The notes: generated by a model from the letters alone, not told the origin. Counted from the first letter of the stretch, positions 46,265-56,187 are shown. The stretch is 64,000 nucleotides of DNA from Cylindrospermum sp. FACHB-282 (GCF_014697195.1 NZ_JACJRJ010000030.1:16535-80534); one strand, 5' to 3'. Translations and numbers: made by a program.

Positions 46265-46783
46265 ATGACACAAGAATTAATAGACCTCAGAAATAGTATA
46301 TTAGAAAAGCGTTATGCAGACGCTCTAGCTATTGTAGATGAGTTAGAGGGGATGAGTAAGAAGGCAATTTTACGGCAGATTAAGTCCTTTCTAAAAATCC
46401 TGATAATACATTTAATAAAGAATCAAATAGAGAAGCGGTTAACAAATTCTTGGGCTGCATCTATTCGCAATGGGGTTTTAGAGATTCAAGACGTTAATCT
46501 TAAAGAAAATAAAAAATCATATTACATTGATATAGATGAATGGAATGATTATATTGAACATGAAATAGATGTAGCAATTCGGGATGCAAGCGTGGAAGTT
46601 TTGAATGGGATTTACAGCCCATTTCAACTTGCAGAAATAGTAGATAAAGAACAGATAATTAATCAAGCTAAAGTCTTGCTGGAATTGACTTATGGTTACT
46701 TAATTAATGATTTACCAGGTATTGTTGATGATTATTTAACTAAGTTACCCGGTGGTGAAGATTGGAAGTTAGGCAGAAGGTAA
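46265..46783 (+). CDS. DUF29-family protein
   Basis: 172 residues. The N-terminal YADALAIVDELEGMSK and following KSFLKILIIHLIKNQIEKR, with a C-terminal LPGGEDWKLGR-type end, resemble DUF29 family proteins, which are numerous in cyanobacteria and of unknown role. Starts 34 bases after the site-2 protease gene on the same strand. Confidence 0.65.
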   Translation: MTQELIDLRNSILEKRYADALAIVDELEGMSKKAILRQIKSFLKILIIHLIKNQIEKRLTNSWAASIRNGVLEIQDVNLKENKKSYYIDIDEWNDYIEHEIDVAIRDASVEVLNGIYSPFQLAEIVDKEQIINQAKVLLELTYGYLINDLPGIVDDYLTKLPGGEDWKLGRR

Positions 46784-46875
46784 GCTAGATTGAATTTAAA
46801 AAATCCCACTCATTAAACCAAATTAATTAGTTATCATTCAACAAGTAATCATCCGGTGATATTAAGGCAATAAAC

Positions 46876-46902
46876 AGCAAGCCCGCATTGACGGGCTTTG
46901 CT
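46876..46902. terminator. Hairpin terminator between DUF29 gene and cpcS
   Basis: Inverted repeat AGCAAGCCCG / CGGGCTTTGCT with a 6-base loop (CATTGA), between convergent genes ending at 46783 (+) and 46919 (-). Likely serves both. Confidence 0.65.
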
Positions 46903-46918
46903 ATTGTAGTATGAGGTT

Positions 46919-47494
46919 TTAGCCTGCGGTTGCATTAACTGAATTAGCCGCCGCATTCGCTTTCTCAGATGCTGGAGTACCACCCATGCGAATCTCCGAA
47001 GTGAAGGAAGCCATACTAAAACCCCCAAAGCGCTTGAGTACACTCACCCGCATCCGCAAATTAGGACTAGCAAACCACAGGCGTTCCTCAGACCACATGG
47101 TTTCGTACTCTGTAATTAGCATCAGAGCACCATCGCTGCCCATTTTATAAGTACCGGCGACTGGGGCTTTTTCCGCATAACCCATTTCCCGCAGTAACTT
47201 ACCTTCATCTGGATTTTTTGTATCCGGGACTGTGACTAACACTGTAGAACCGCTGTGTTTTTCTTCATCCCATTCCATTGTGCCGTTCCAGGTCACTCTA
47301 GCGCCACAGGAGGCAGAACTGGGATGAATTTCGTACTGTTCACACAGTTTGATCACTTCTGGATGATCTGCTGCCAACGTCGAAATCACGAGGTCTGACT
47401 TGCCGTCTTCGGATTGCTTAAAAGCCAAATGGTGACTAGTCCGATGGGAAAACCATTTACCAGCACTTAGCTCAAAAAATTCTTCAATATTCAT
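46919..47494 (-). CDS. cpcS: Phycobiliprotein lyase, CpcS/CpeS family
   Basis: 191 residues. It begins [20 protein letters not shown], the signature start of S-type lyases, with [19 protein letters not shown] and [19 protein letters not shown]. These lipocalin-fold lyases attach phycocyanobilin to Cys 84-type sites on phycobiliprotein subunits; in Anabaena the homologue (CpcS/CpeS1) has broad substrate range. The C-terminus has an Ala/Asn-rich extension. It follows the nblB-like gene by 77 bases, probably co-transcribed. Confidence 0.93.
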   Translation of the reverse strand: MNIEEFFELSAGKWFSHRTSHHLAFKQSEDGKSDLVISTLAADHPEVIKLCEQYEIHPSSASCGARVTWNGTMEWDEEKHSGSTVLVTVPDTKNPDEGKLLREMGYAEKAPVAGTYKMGSDGALMLITEYETMWSEERLWFASPNLRMRVSVLKRFGGFSMASFTSEIRMGGTPASEKANAAANSVNATAG

Positions 47495-47571
47495 GAATGA
47501 AATTATCCTGCATCAAAATTTTGTCAATCCTATTTATTATTAAAAGGCAGCAGGAGGCTTTTATATCAAGC

Positions 47572-48246
47572 TTAGTCTTTGGTTTCCTCAAGTCTGTTGA
47601 GGGAAATTCTCGCTGCTTGGGCAACATTAGGATGGCTGTCTTTTTCCAGGTACTTCAAAGCTGGGATAGTTTTGGGACTGGGAAGACTGCCCAAAGCTTC
47701 TGCAAGACGTTGCCGCACTAACCAATCATCGGATTGGGCAAAACGCAGGATACTATCTACAGACTCAATATCTTGAATTTCTCCTAGTGCCGCGATCGCT
47801 GCTTGATGTAATATGACTTCGTTGCTATCCAATGCCTGAATCAGGATGGCACGGGCACGGGGGTCTTTAATATTACCCAAGGAAACTGCCACGCTAAAGC
47901 GCACTAACCAATCAGTATCTTCATAAAATGCCCGTGAGAGTACCTCAAAAGCTCTAACATCACCCAAATATCCTAAAGCGCCGGCGGCATCGGCACGAAT
48001 ACCATAATCTGGGTCAGTTTCCAGAATTCGCACCAAAATGGGATAACATTCTGGCGTTTGTTTGATGCCAAGGGCAAATATAGCCATTGAGCGCAGTTGT
48101 AGGGATTCATCATCCAAAACCTTTTTAATCAAAGGCACTGCATCCTCAGGGGGAACGTGACGCAAACTGGCAAGGGCTACCATGCGATCGCGCAAATTTG
48201 GACTTTCTAACTGAGCAGAGATAACCTCTAAGCTTGGAGCAGACAT
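47572..48246 (-). CDS. nblB: HEAT-repeat protein, NblB-like
   Basis: 224 residues of five to six HEAT/PBS-lyase-type repeats (for example LRSMAIFALGIKQTPECYPIL, IRADAAGALGYLGDVRAFEVL, VRFSVAVSLGNIKDPRARAIL). Size and repeat type fit NblB, linked to phycobilisome or chlorophyll breakdown under nutrient stress, though related proteins act as bilin lyase subunits (CpcE/F-type). Placement directly before cpcS on the same strand supports a phycobilisome role. The exact family member is uncertain. Confidence 0.7.
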   Translation of the reverse strand: MSAPSLEVISAQLESPNLRDRMVALASLRHVPPEDAVPLIKKVLDDESLQLRSMAIFALGIKQTPECYPILVRILETDPDYGIRADAAGALGYLGDVRAFEVLSRAFYEDTDWLVRFSVAVSLGNIKDPRARAILIQALDSNEVILHQAAIAALGEIQDIESVDSILRFAQSDDWLVRQRLAEALGSLPSPKTIPALKYLEKDSHPNVAQAARISLNRLEETKD

Positions 48247-48518
48247 TTAGTTCAAAGCATTTTCTTAACTTATCTTTACTTTAACTTATCCCCCAATAGG
48301 GTGATGGCGATCGCCAACTCACGGTTTAGCGGTTTTCTGGAATAACTTGATCAACTGTTTATCCCTCATCTCCAAAATTGCTACAGAGCTGTGTGTTCTA
48401 TTTATCAGTCAGATTTAACACTTAACTGTGCCTTAAGTATGAAGAGAAGACCTAGTTAGTAGACATAGGTTAAAGGTACGACTGCCAAAAACAGCGTCAA
48501 ATCATCAGGAGAATAATA
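48247..48518. promoter_or_regulatory. Divergent spacer nblB-like / DUF892 genes
   Basis: 272 bases between divergent genes; both promoters must be here. A HIP1 core lies near 48309. No RNA gene seen. Confidence 0.45.
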
Positions 48519-49070
48519 ATGGTTCAACTCAGCGAACGTCCAGGCACAAAAAAAATCGCCAACTTGCAAGAGAAGTTCATCTACGAACTAGGTGCAATCT
48601 ACGATGCGGAACATCGCTTCTTGGAAGCCCAGCAACTAATGTGGGAGTATACTCAACACAAGCAGTTAAAGCCCTTGATTGAGACTCATATTCGGGAAAC
48701 CGAGCAGCAAATTAGGAATCTCGAACAGGTTTTCAGTACCTTGGGACAGCAACCATTCCGCGTCACCAGCGATGCCGCAGCTGGTCTTGTCAGTGACGGT
48801 CAAAAATTGACCCTACTAGCTGCCGATAATCAGAAAATTGCCGACTTGGGAATGGTAGGAGGACAGTCTAAGGTTGAACAATTGGAAATTGCTTGCTATC
48901 GTGGCTTGATTAAAGGTGCCGAGCAAATGGGGCAAAACGAAGTCGTGCAACTGCTACAGCAAAACTTACAGCAAGAAGAGGAAACAGCGCAAAAGCTAGA
49001 AAAGTTACTCCCGGAGTTACTCCAAGAAGCAAAGTCCGGTGAAGGGAAAGCATCTAGTAAATCTCGCTAA
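48519..49070 (+). CDS. DUF892 (YciE/YciF) ferritin-like protein
   Basis: 183 residues, helical, with acidic/His positions placed as in ferritin-like four-helix bundles (FIYELGAIYDAEHRFLEAQ, IETHIRETEQQIRNLEQVF, and LQQEEETAQKLEKLLPELL). DUF892 proteins are induced by osmotic or general stress in other bacteria. A good AGGAG motif precedes the ATG. It ends in a strong terminator. Confidence 0.88.
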   Translation: MVQLSERPGTKKIANLQEKFIYELGAIYDAEHRFLEAQQLMWEYTQHKQLKPLIETHIRETEQQIRNLEQVFSTLGQQPFRVTSDAAAGLVSDGQKLTLLAADNQKIADLGMVGGQSKVEQLEIACYRGLIKGAEQMGQNEVVQLLQQNLQQEEETAQKLEKLLPELLQEAKSGEGKASSKSR

Positions 49071-49148
49071 TCCTTCCCTAAGTCCAACCTATTAGCAAGG
49101 GACAGTTATCTGGCTGTAGCTTTTTTGACAATCCACTTCCCTATATAG

Positions 49149-49187
49149 AAAAACCCCGTTCAAAATTCAGATCCTAACGGGGTTTTT
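49149..49187. terminator. Strong bidirectional intrinsic terminator
   Basis: Perfect 12-bp stem AAAAACCCCGTT / AACGGGGTTTTT (49149-49160 and 49176-49187) with a 15-base loop, giving a T-run on both strands. Placed between the DUF892 gene (+, ends 49070) and the fasciclin gene (-, ends 49245). Confidence 0.92.
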
Positions 49188-49244
49188 GCTGTGAAAACCT
49201 GATTTCAACCTAGCTTGTCAACAACTATTATCTGTAGCAAACAG

Positions 49245-50111
49245 CTATAGGCTAGGAGGCAAGATTAAGTTATCAATTTGATGGATCACGCCATTGCTCC
49301 CTTGGATATCTGCCTTAGTCACCTGAGCGTCATTTACCATTACACCTGTAGCTTTATCAACTTTTACAGTAATTGGATCGCCTTGAAGACTAGTCACTTG
49401 TCCAGATTTCAAATCGCTGGAAAGTACCTTACCCTTCACAACATGATAAGTTAACACCTTGACCAATACTTCTTTGTTCTCCGGCTTCAACAAGTCTTGC
49501 AAAGCATCTTGTGGCAATTTAGCAAACGCTGCATCTGTAGGGGCAAAAATGGTGAAAGGACCAGGGCCTTGCAAAACTTCTGTCAGTCCAGCTGCATTCA
49601 AAGCCTTGATTAAAGTTTTAAAGGAGCCGTTTGATTCTGCTACCGCTACTAAGTTTTTGTTTTCACCTGTCGTTCCTGCTGCTGGTGGAGTTGGAGTAGG
49701 TACAGTGGTTGCTGGTCTTGTACTTCCAGGAGTGGTTGGGACTTCTGTTGCAGGCTTGGTGGGTCTTGATGGGGTAGTGACGGGTTTCCTTTGACCAGGT
49801 GCCGTACCACGGTTATAGGGAGGCTCATTGAAAATACTCGGTTTAGGATTGAGTGTCCTACCCCCCTTCTGGGCTAGAACTTGTTTGGGTTTGGTATTAC
49901 CCTTTTCTGTTTCTAAAGCCAGTTGAGTAGGTGTGGATTGAGATTTTACCTGAATGCCTTGGCTGCGATTATGGGTAGCTTCGCTGAAAATATGGGGATG
50001 AGGATTTAGTACCTCTTTTGCTCCAGATGGTAAAGTAATCAGGAGACTGAAGCCAGTTACCCCGATTATACCGGTGAATTTGGTGAATAATTTGCTGTAA
50101 TTAGCCTTCAT
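49245..50111 (-). CDS. Secreted fasciclin-domain protein
   Basis: 288 residues: signal peptide (residues about 10-31), a low-complexity Pro/Thr-rich linker (about 95-145), and a C-terminal fasciclin (FAS1) domain (about 150-288) with FTIFAPTDAAFAKLP and LTYHVVKGKV motifs. Fasciclin domains mediate adhesion between cells or to surfaces. The N-terminal region contains two related 15-residue segments (NPHPHIFSEATHNRS near 37 and NPKPSIFNEPPYNRG near 88), an internal duplication of unknown purpose. Confidence 0.92.
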   Translation of the reverse strand: MKANYSKLFTKFTGIIGVTGFSLLITLPSGAKEVLNPHPHIFSEATHNRSQGIQVKSQSTPTQLALETEKGNTKPKQVLAQKGGRTLNPKPSIFNEPPYNRGTAPGQRKPVTTPSRPTKPATEVPTTPGSTRPATTVPTPTPPAAGTTGENKNLVAVAESNGSFKTLIKALNAAGLTEVLQGPGPFTIFAPTDAAFAKLPQDALQDLLKPENKEVLVKVLTYHVVKGKVLSSDLKSGQVTSLQGDPITVKVDKATGVMVNDAQVTKADIQGSNGVIHQIDNLILPPSL

Positions 50112-50672
50112 AAATTTTGTTTGTCTTTTCTATCCACACGTTACATAAAGACTTATAACATTTTGCTCCCCATAAAATCTAACATCAGCACAAAGTTAGG
50201 TTTTTTTGTCAAAGATTGGGTAGCGCTGTTAAGATAAGATTTGAACTCTTTGCTTGCCCTGATCACTATTAGTTGCCTTCAGAAAATTACCTCTCTGGAG
50301 TTGATTGCTAAATTGCACGCCAAGAATTGTAAAACTTTCTGCTAGTGCGATTTAAACAATCAGAGTAACTTACAACTAAATCTCAGAAACTACCTGAAAT
50401 TCGGCAAATTTATATACAAAGAATTGCGTGATATTGTCAGGTGGAGGATTTATGTAGCTAACTCAAAAGATATAAGTAAATCAAATACTTGTTTAAATTT
50501 GCAATTCAGATATTTTGTAAGTTACAAAAATGAGAAGTATACGACTAACCACAGTATTTAATTAATTTCGCGACAGAAAAAGCTATGGCTAATTATTTGA
50601 TTTCCGAATGCAGACATGAGCAAAATAGATGCTTTCGGTGTGGTTAATTATTAGACATCTCCGACAAAGAAT

Positions 50673-50700
50673 GTAGAGGCGTTTCATGGAACGTCTCTAC
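50673..50700. repeat. 28-bp dispersed palindrome (GTAGAGACG family), copy 2
   Basis: Imperfect palindrome starting GTAGAGGCGTTT and ending AACGTCTCTAC. Confidence 0.75.
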
Positions 50701-50937
50701 AAGGGTTCTAGATGACGCATATTTAATTTTCACTGCTATGTCTATTGAAGAATAGAAACTTTAGTTTTAGTGTGATTGTCACTTGAGTCATGTCGTGATA
50801 GTATCACAATTACTCAGATAGGTAAAGTTTGGGATAACAATCAAAAACTGAAGAGTACTGAATGGCAATTTTCATCGCCAAAACTTTATCCCTATTGGGT
50901 CATGGATAATAGGTAATGGGAAGGAAGCAATTACCTT

Positions 50938-50973
50938 TTTACCAATTAGCAATTACCAATTACTAATTACCAA
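50938..50973. repeat. Short tandem ATTACCA-type repeats
   Basis: Degenerate repetitions of (C)AATTA(C) such as ACCAATTAGCAATTACC, typical of the short tandemly repeated sequences of heterocystous cyanobacteria. It occupies the place where the ribosome-binding site of the next gene would be. Confidence 0.6.
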
Positions 50974-50977
50974 TCAA

Positions 50978-52708
50978 ATGAATTCGAGACAACCATTAGG
51001 TTCAGTCATCCAAGGTTCTCTTACTGGGGGGTTAGAAGTCAGACTACACCCGGATGTTTCTGTGGAAGATATGCGGGTAGGCAAGTTTCTGGTGGTGCAG
51101 GGGATGCGATCGCGTTTTTTCTGTATGCTGACAGATGTAAGTTTGGGAGCAGCAAATGCGCGAATTACCGCTAATCCCCCAAGTTGGGAAGATACTTTTT
51201 TGCGAGAAGTTCTAGCCGGAAGTAGTACCTACGGCATGATTAATCTTGCACCAATGTTGATGTTTACCCCCGAAACCGAAGAATCTTTCCCCTCAATAAA
51301 TGGCAAATCTGTAAATTCCTTTGTGCCATCAATGACTGGTTTGGCATCATTTCAGCCCCAAACCAGTACCACAATGGAACTGCTGCCCGTCAAAACCATT
51401 CCCAGCCATTTTAGCCAAGTTTACGAAGCGAGTGAAGAAGATTTTCGTCGAGTTTTTGGTTGGGAAGATGACCCCAACAGGCGGAATTTTTCCATCGGTA
51501 AACCCTTGGATATGGATGTGCCGGTTTGTCTTGATTTAAACCGCTTTGTGGAACGTAGCAACGGCGTTTTTGGTAAGTCTGGGACTGGTAAATCCTTTCT
51601 CACACGCTTACTTTTAGCTGGTGTAATTCGCAAAAATGCCGCAGTCAATTTAATTTTTGATATGCACTCTGAATATGGCTGGGAAGCTGTGGCAGAAGGT
51701 AAAGAAGTTAACACAGTTAAAGGCTTAAAGCAGTTATTTCCTGGTAAAGTTGAAGTCTACACCCTAGACCCAGAATCGACCAAGCGTCGGGGTGTGCGTG
51801 ATGCTCAAGAACTCTATCTTAGTTATGAGCAAATCGAAGTTGAAGATATTAAATTATGCAGTCGAGATTTAGGACTGTCGGACGCTGCTTTAGACAATGC
51901 CAATATTTTGTATAGCGAGTTTGGTAAATCTTGGATTGTCCGGTTGCTGAGTATGACTAACGAAGAAATCGAGATGTTTTGTGATGAGAAGCGGGGACAC
52001 AAAGGCTCGATTATGGCATTGCAGCGGAAAATTTTACGCTTAGACAGTTTAAAGTATATGCGAGCGGCTTGCCCCCAAAACTATGTCGATAAAATTTTGC
52101 AATCTCTAGAAGCTGGGAAAAATGTTGTCGTTGAGTTTGGTTCCCAGTCGAATTTGCTCTCATATATGTTGGTGACTAACATGATCACCAAGCGTATTCA
52201 TGAGCGTTATGTAAAAAAAGCTGATAAGTTCTTACAAAGTAAAAATCCCCTAGATCGTCCGACACCATTGATGATTACAATTGAAGAGGCGCACCGTTTT
52301 CTTGACCCAGCGGTGGTACAAAGTACCATCTTCGGAACGATCGCCAGGGAACTGCGGAAATATTTCGTAACACTTCTAGTAGTTGATCAACGTCCGTCGG
52401 GGATAGATAATGAAATTATGTCCCAAATTGGGACTCGCATCACCGCCTTGCTCAATGATGATAAAGATATTGAGGCAATTTTCACAGGTGTATCTGGTGC
52501 AAGCAGCTTGCGATCAGTGTTGGCCAAGTTAGACTCCAAGCAACAAGCCTTGATTTTGGGTCATGCCGTCCCTATGCCAGTGGTGGTGCGTACCCGGCCT
52601 TATGACGCAAAATTCTACGCCGAAATCGGCGACCAAGTTTGGGAAGAAAAGTCCGATGCAGAAGTTTTTGCCGCCGCTGAACTAGCTAAAGCCGATCTTG
52701 GTTTCTAG
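50978..52708 (+). CDS. HerA/DUF87-type ATPase
   Basis: 576 residues. The N-terminal HAS-barrel-like region (to about 180) is followed by a RecA-like ATPase with Walker A VFGKSGTGKSFLTRLLL and Walker B LMITIEEAHRFL, and the sensor/arginine region LLVVDQRPSGIDNEIMSQIG. This is the HerA/FtsK superfamily of hexameric DNA translocases (DUF87). In bacteria, HerA-type ATPases occur with nucleases in defence or in recombination. Here no NurA or Sir2-type partner gene is adjacent. No good Shine-Dalgarno sequence is seen. Confidence 0.85.
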   Translation: MNSRQPLGSVIQGSLTGGLEVRLHPDVSVEDMRVGKFLVVQGMRSRFFCMLTDVSLGAANARITANPPSWEDTFLREVLAGSSTYGMINLAPMLMFTPETEESFPSINGKSVNSFVPSMTGLASFQPQTSTTMELLPVKTIPSHFSQVYEASEEDFRRVFGWEDDPNRRNFSIGKPLDMDVPVCLDLNRFVERSNGVFGKSGTGKSFLTRLLLAGVIRKNAAVNLIFDMHSEYGWEAVAEGKEVNTVKGLKQLFPGKVEVYTLDPESTKRRGVRDAQELYLSYEQIEVEDIKLCSRDLGLSDAALDNANILYSEFGKSWIVRLLSMTNEEIEMFCDEKRGHKGSIMALQRKILRLDSLKYMRAACPQNYVDKILQSLEAGKNVVVEFGSQSNLLSYMLVTNMITKRIHERYVKKADKFLQSKNPLDRPTPLMITIEEAHRFLDPAVVQSTIFGTIARELRKYFVTLLVVDQRPSGIDNEIMSQIGTRITALLNDDKDIEAIFTGVSGASSLRSVLAKLDSKQQALILGHAVPMPVVVRTRPYDAKFYAEIGDQVWEEKSDAEVFAAAELAKADLGF

Positions 52709-53217
52709 CCTGAACAACTGACAACTGACTCATTCGTAACATCCCACCATCTAGTGAGCCAATCAAGTTCGGTTATCTCCCTACTTATAGGCAACAGAAG
52801 AGGGGTTTTTGGGGTCACTATAGATATAGTCTGCACTTTTAAGGAACTTCAAAAAAAATATTTAGCAACCAGCCCATTTTGCTTTATACTTAGAAGATTT
52901 ATCTGGGCTAATGCACTCACGGACCGGATTGGTCATACAATAAAGTAAAACTCATAATGAATTCAGATTTTTTGGTTGCTGCCAGCGACTGAATTCGAGA
53001 AGAATTCTCAAGAACAACCCAGAGTGATGCTAAAGAGACGCCAAAATTTCAGGGAGGGTAGGGGAACCTATCTCAGGGTAGCACCGTCTTGACAACGACT
53101 GTGTAAATTAATTATTTATGGTAGCTGCATATCTTCCGTAATATTTGTACTACCCTTACCAATCCGCCCTAGTTAGACAAGATTTATTGTGTTTACGGAG
53201 TAGAGGACAACGCACCA
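52709..53217. other. Spacer upstream of sigma factor gene
   Basis: 509 bases. A 64-codon plus-strand frame (52754-52948) is not supported by composition or a start context. It should carry the promoter of the sigma factor gene; AGAGGA lies about 11 bases before the ATG at 53218. Confidence 0.45.
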
Positions 53218-54201
53218 ATGCCTACTGTTAACACCCAAACGGAGAACCCGAACACCAAATTCACAGCCGATATGGTGCGAACCTATCTGCGGGAAATTGG
53301 TCGTGTACCACTGCTAACTCGTGAGCAAGAAATTGTCTTTGGGAAGCAGGTACAACACATGATGACGCTGCTAGAAGCCAAAGAAGCTTTAGGTAAAAAA
53401 CTGCATCGTGAACCTAGTTTACCAGAGTGGGCTGCCGATGTTAACCAATCTGAAACCGAGATAAAACAGACGGTTACACAAGGTAAGCGAGCCAAGCAAA
53501 AAATGATTGAAGCGAATTTACGCTTGGTTGTAGCTATTGCGAAAAAGTATCAGAAGCGGAACATGGAATTTCTGGATTTAATCCAGGAAGGAACCTTGGG
53601 GTTAGAACGGGGTGTGGAGAAATTTGACCCGACAAGGGGTTATAAATTCTCTACCTATGCTTACTGGTGGATTCGCCAAGCGATTACCCGCGCGATCGCG
53701 CAACAAGGTCGTACTATTCGCTTACCAATCCACATTACTGAGAAGCTGAACAAAATCAAGAAAGTGCAGCGCGAGTTAGCTCAAAAGTTGGGGCGATCGC
53801 CAACGCCTAGCGAAATAGCCAAAGAACTGGAGCTAGAACCCGCTCAGATTCGCGAGTACCTGAATATGGCGCGTCAACCAGTTTCTTTGGATGTGCGAGT
53901 TGGTGATAACCAAGATACTGAGTTGCGAGATATGCTCGAAGATGATGGCCCATCACCAGAGTATTACACCAACCAGGAATTCTTGCGCCAAGATTTGAAT
54001 AACTTGTTAGCAGAACTAACCCCCCAGCAGCGGGAAGTTTTAGCCCTGCGCTTCGGTTTAGAAGATGGTAACGAAATGTCTTTAGCAAAGGTGGGTGAAC
54101 GGTTGAATCTCAGCCGTGAGCGTGTCCGCCAGTTAGAGCACCAAGCTCTTGCTCATTTACGCCGCCGTCGAGCCAATGTCAAAGAATACGTTGCTAGCTA
54201 G
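53218..54201 (+). CDS. Group 2 RNA polymerase sigma-70 factor
   Basis: 327 residues, lacking the long N-terminal extension of the primary SigA. Region 1.2 ([17 protein letters not shown]), region 2 ([37 protein letters not shown]), region 3 ([16 protein letters not shown]) and region 4 ([37 protein letters not shown]) are intact. The sequence fits the SigB/SigD subgroup of nitrogen- and stress-responsive sigma factors of heterocystous cyanobacteria. Its neighbourhood with cobO and speY agrees with my recollection of sigB2 in Anabaena PCC 7120, but I do not assign the symbol. Confidence 0.95.
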   Translation: MPTVNTQTENPNTKFTADMVRTYLREIGRVPLLTREQEIVFGKQVQHMMTLLEAKEALGKKLHREPSLPEWAADVNQSETEIKQTVTQGKRAKQKMIEANLRLVVAIAKKYQKRNMEFLDLIQEGTLGLERGVEKFDPTRGYKFSTYAYWWIRQAITRAIAQQGRTIRLPIHITEKLNKIKKVQRELAQKLGRSPTPSEIAKELELEPAQIREYLNMARQPVSLDVRVGDNQDTELRDMLEDDGPSPEYYTNQEFLRQDLNNLLAELTPQQREVLALRFGLEDGNEMSLAKVGERLNLSRERVRQLEHQALAHLRRRRANVKEYVAS

Positions 54202-54300
54202 AAGTTTAGAGGCGCCGCGACTTGTGGATAGACATTGCACCCCGAAATTCGATATCTTCCACAAGCCTCCCCCCGTGTACGGAATCCTCTCTTGGTGATA

Positions 54301-54330
54301 CGCCTCCTGAATTCAGGGGGCGGTTTTTTA
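54301..54330 (+). terminator. Intrinsic terminator after sigma factor gene
   Basis: CGCC-T-CCTGAATTCAGG-G-GGCG stem (54301-54322, with a 12-bp perfect palindrome core at 54306-54317) followed by six T. Ends the sigma factor transcript. Confidence 0.88.
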
Positions 54331-54753
54331 TGGTGTAATTTGGTCTTGAATAATCAAACTTCTCAATAAAATCTTGATATCTGATGCGGAATCGCTGGAT
54401 TTCTGTTGTAGCTTCCTATATGCCCATCAAAGTTTTATGTACTTAAAATTTTTCAAACTAAAAAGGTCAAAGTCAAGATATCAAAAACCAGATTTGGATC
54501 GAGTAAGGTAAATTTTTTATTTACCTCCCCCAATTGGGTGAAACTATTGGGTGCAGCGGGAATTAGCCAACCAATGGTAATTTAAGATTATTGACTTAAA
54601 TTACATAAAAACTTCCGGTTTTGACAGTTTTTTATTCTAAACAATATAGATTATATATATCAAACCTTTGAGGGAGCCTTGAACCATAGGTATTTAGTTA
54701 TGCTTTAGGTAGTTTTTTGAGGAAATGGTTAGTTTTTTAACAGGAGAAATTGG
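54331..54753. other. Spacer with one hairpin
   Basis: 423 bases without gene. A hairpin GGTAAAT-TTTT-ATTTACC at about 54509-54526 is visible; it could be a second terminator or a leader element. Promoter of the following gene expected near 54600-54740. Confidence 0.45.
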
Positions 54754-55494
54754 GTGCTTAACAATATTTCTAAATTCTTGATCTCGCCTCAGTGGAAAAT
54801 TCCCTTTGTTGGCTTGCTTCTAGCCTCTGGTATCGTCGGATTTGGTGTTGTAGGTCAGCAGACTAAACCAGTGCTGAGTAACCAAATCGAAAAATTCCCT
54901 TCATCCTCGGCGCTAGCTGTCAATGTTCCAACATCAACAAAAACTACTCTTTTATCGCGGCTTAGAGAAGTTGGAGAACAAAGAAGTCAAAAACTTGCCA
55001 AGTCAACTACTGTTCGCTCTAAACTAGTTTCTTCTACTAGCTTATCGAAGAATATCAACACAGTGACTACAACTACAAAAGAGCTAGAGGTTTCGCCAAA
55101 AGATTTCCCCCAAAAAGATGGGACTTATCTTTATGGTCAGTCCCCCGAACCAAACCAGCTAGGACAAGGGTATATTGTCTTTGAGAAGCAGCAAAGTAGA
55201 GTCATGGGTGCGCTGTATACGCCCAACTCCGAGTTTAGTTGTTTTCAGGGTACAATCAGCCAGTCAGGGGATTTAGCCATGACGGTGACTAGTTCACCGG
55301 GTGAAGGTGGGCCCACTCAGGTGTCCACAAGCAGTAAAATCCCAAAGGTCAGTGATGATGAATCATTTACCTATGCCTACTCGGTAGAATTGCAAGACTA
55401 TAATCAGCTAAATTCTCTCAGCGCTAATGATCGCCGAATTTTGCAGATGTGCAATCAAATTTCGGCTGGTTCCTACACTAAACTAGTCAACTAA
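54754..55494 (+). CDS. Membrane-anchored or exported protein of unknown function
   Basis: 246 residues from a GTG at 54754, with AGGAGA six bases upstream supporting this start. One N-terminal hydrophobic helix (about residues 15-34) anchors or exports it; residues 45-110 are Ser/Thr/Lys-rich and disordered; residues 112-246 form a compact domain (DGTYLYGQSPEPNQLGQGYI, ALYTPNSEFSCFQGTI). Unrecognised; appears conserved-cyanobacterial in style. Confidence 0.7.
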   Translation: MLNNISKFLISPQWKIPFVGLLLASGIVGFGVVGQQTKPVLSNQIEKFPSSSALAVNVPTSTKTTLLSRLREVGEQRSQKLAKSTTVRSKLVSSTSLSKNINTVTTTTKELEVSPKDFPQKDGTYLYGQSPEPNQLGQGYIVFEKQQSRVMGALYTPNSEFSCFQGTISQSGDLAMTVTSSPGEGGPTQVSTSSKIPKVSDDESFTYAYSVELQDYNQLNSLSANDRRILQMCNQISAGSYTKLVN

Positions 55495-55503
55495 AGACAA
55501 TTA

Positions 55504-56187
55504 TTAATACTCAATTCCCGGTTGTGCTTTAACGCCTTGATCGCGGAAAGGATGCTTGACTAGGGTCATTTCCGTTACTAAGTCCGCTCGCTCAATTAAA
55601 GCTGGTGGTGCGCCTCTACCGGTGAGAATTACGTGTTTATCTGGTGGTTTTTGTGCTAGACCTGCTAAAATTTGCTCAACTTGTAAATAACCCATTTTGA
55701 GAGCAATATTGATTTCATCCAACAGCACCAGTTTAAAGTCTGGGTTACGGATGTATTCTAAGGATTTATCCCAAGCAGTACTAGCTTTGTCAAGATCGCG
55801 ATCGCGATCTTGGGTTTCCCAGGTGAAGCCTTCACCCATGGCGTGGAACTCTATCTGGTCTTGCCAATGGTCGAAAACTCTTTTTTCTGAAGGTTCCCAG
55901 CCACCTTTGATGTATTGGACGATCGCTACTTTATACCCATGACCAAGCGATCGCAACACCATCCCCAAAGCCGCAGTAGTTTTACCCTTACCATTGCCAG
56001 TATTGACAATAATTAACCCTTTCTCTGGTACAGCTTGAGCTATGCGTTGATCCTGCACTTCCTTGCGGCGTTGCATCTTTTTCCGGTACTGGTCATCATT
56101 GAGGGATGATGAGGACATTACCTCGTCAATCAAGCGTGTAATCTCTTGGTCTGAATTTAATTCTTCTGGTGTATCGCTTTTCATCAA
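55504..56187 (-). CDS. cobO: Cob(I)yrinic acid a,c-diamide adenosyltransferase
   Basis: 227 residues. CobO/BtuR-type adenosyltransferase that transfers the 5'-deoxyadenosyl group of ATP to cobalt in B12 synthesis and salvage. Evidence: P-loop NTGNGKGKTTAALG (62-75), VAIVQYIKGGWEPSE, FHAMGEGFTWETQDR and the Mg-binding LVLLDEINIAL, then ILTGRGAPPALIERADLVTEM. An N-terminal helical extension (to about 55) precedes the core. Convergent with the gene at 54754. Confidence 0.96.
   Translation of the reverse strand: MMKSDTPEELNSDQEITRLIDEVMSSSSLNDDQYRKKMQRRKEVQDQRIAQAVPEKGLIIVNTGNGKGKTTAALGMVLRSLGHGYKVAIVQYIKGGWEPSEKRVFDHWQDQIEFHAMGEGFTWETQDRDRDLDKASTAWDKSLEYIRNPDFKLVLLDEINIALKMGYLQVEQILAGLAQKPPDKHVILTGRGAPPALIERADLVTEMTLVKHPFRDQGVKAQPGIEY

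Larger units (their letters stand above)
50112..50977. other. Spacer of 866 bases with short repeats
   Basis: No gene seen. Holds the GTAGAGACG-type palindrome at 50673-50700 and a tract of degenerate AATTACCAATTA heptamer-like repeats (about 50938-50973) directly before the next start codon. Confidence 0.55.

Noticed and set aside
52754..52948. 64-residue ORF before the sigma factor gene
   Set aside because: No ribosome-binding site and no similarity to any family I know; more likely leader DNA.
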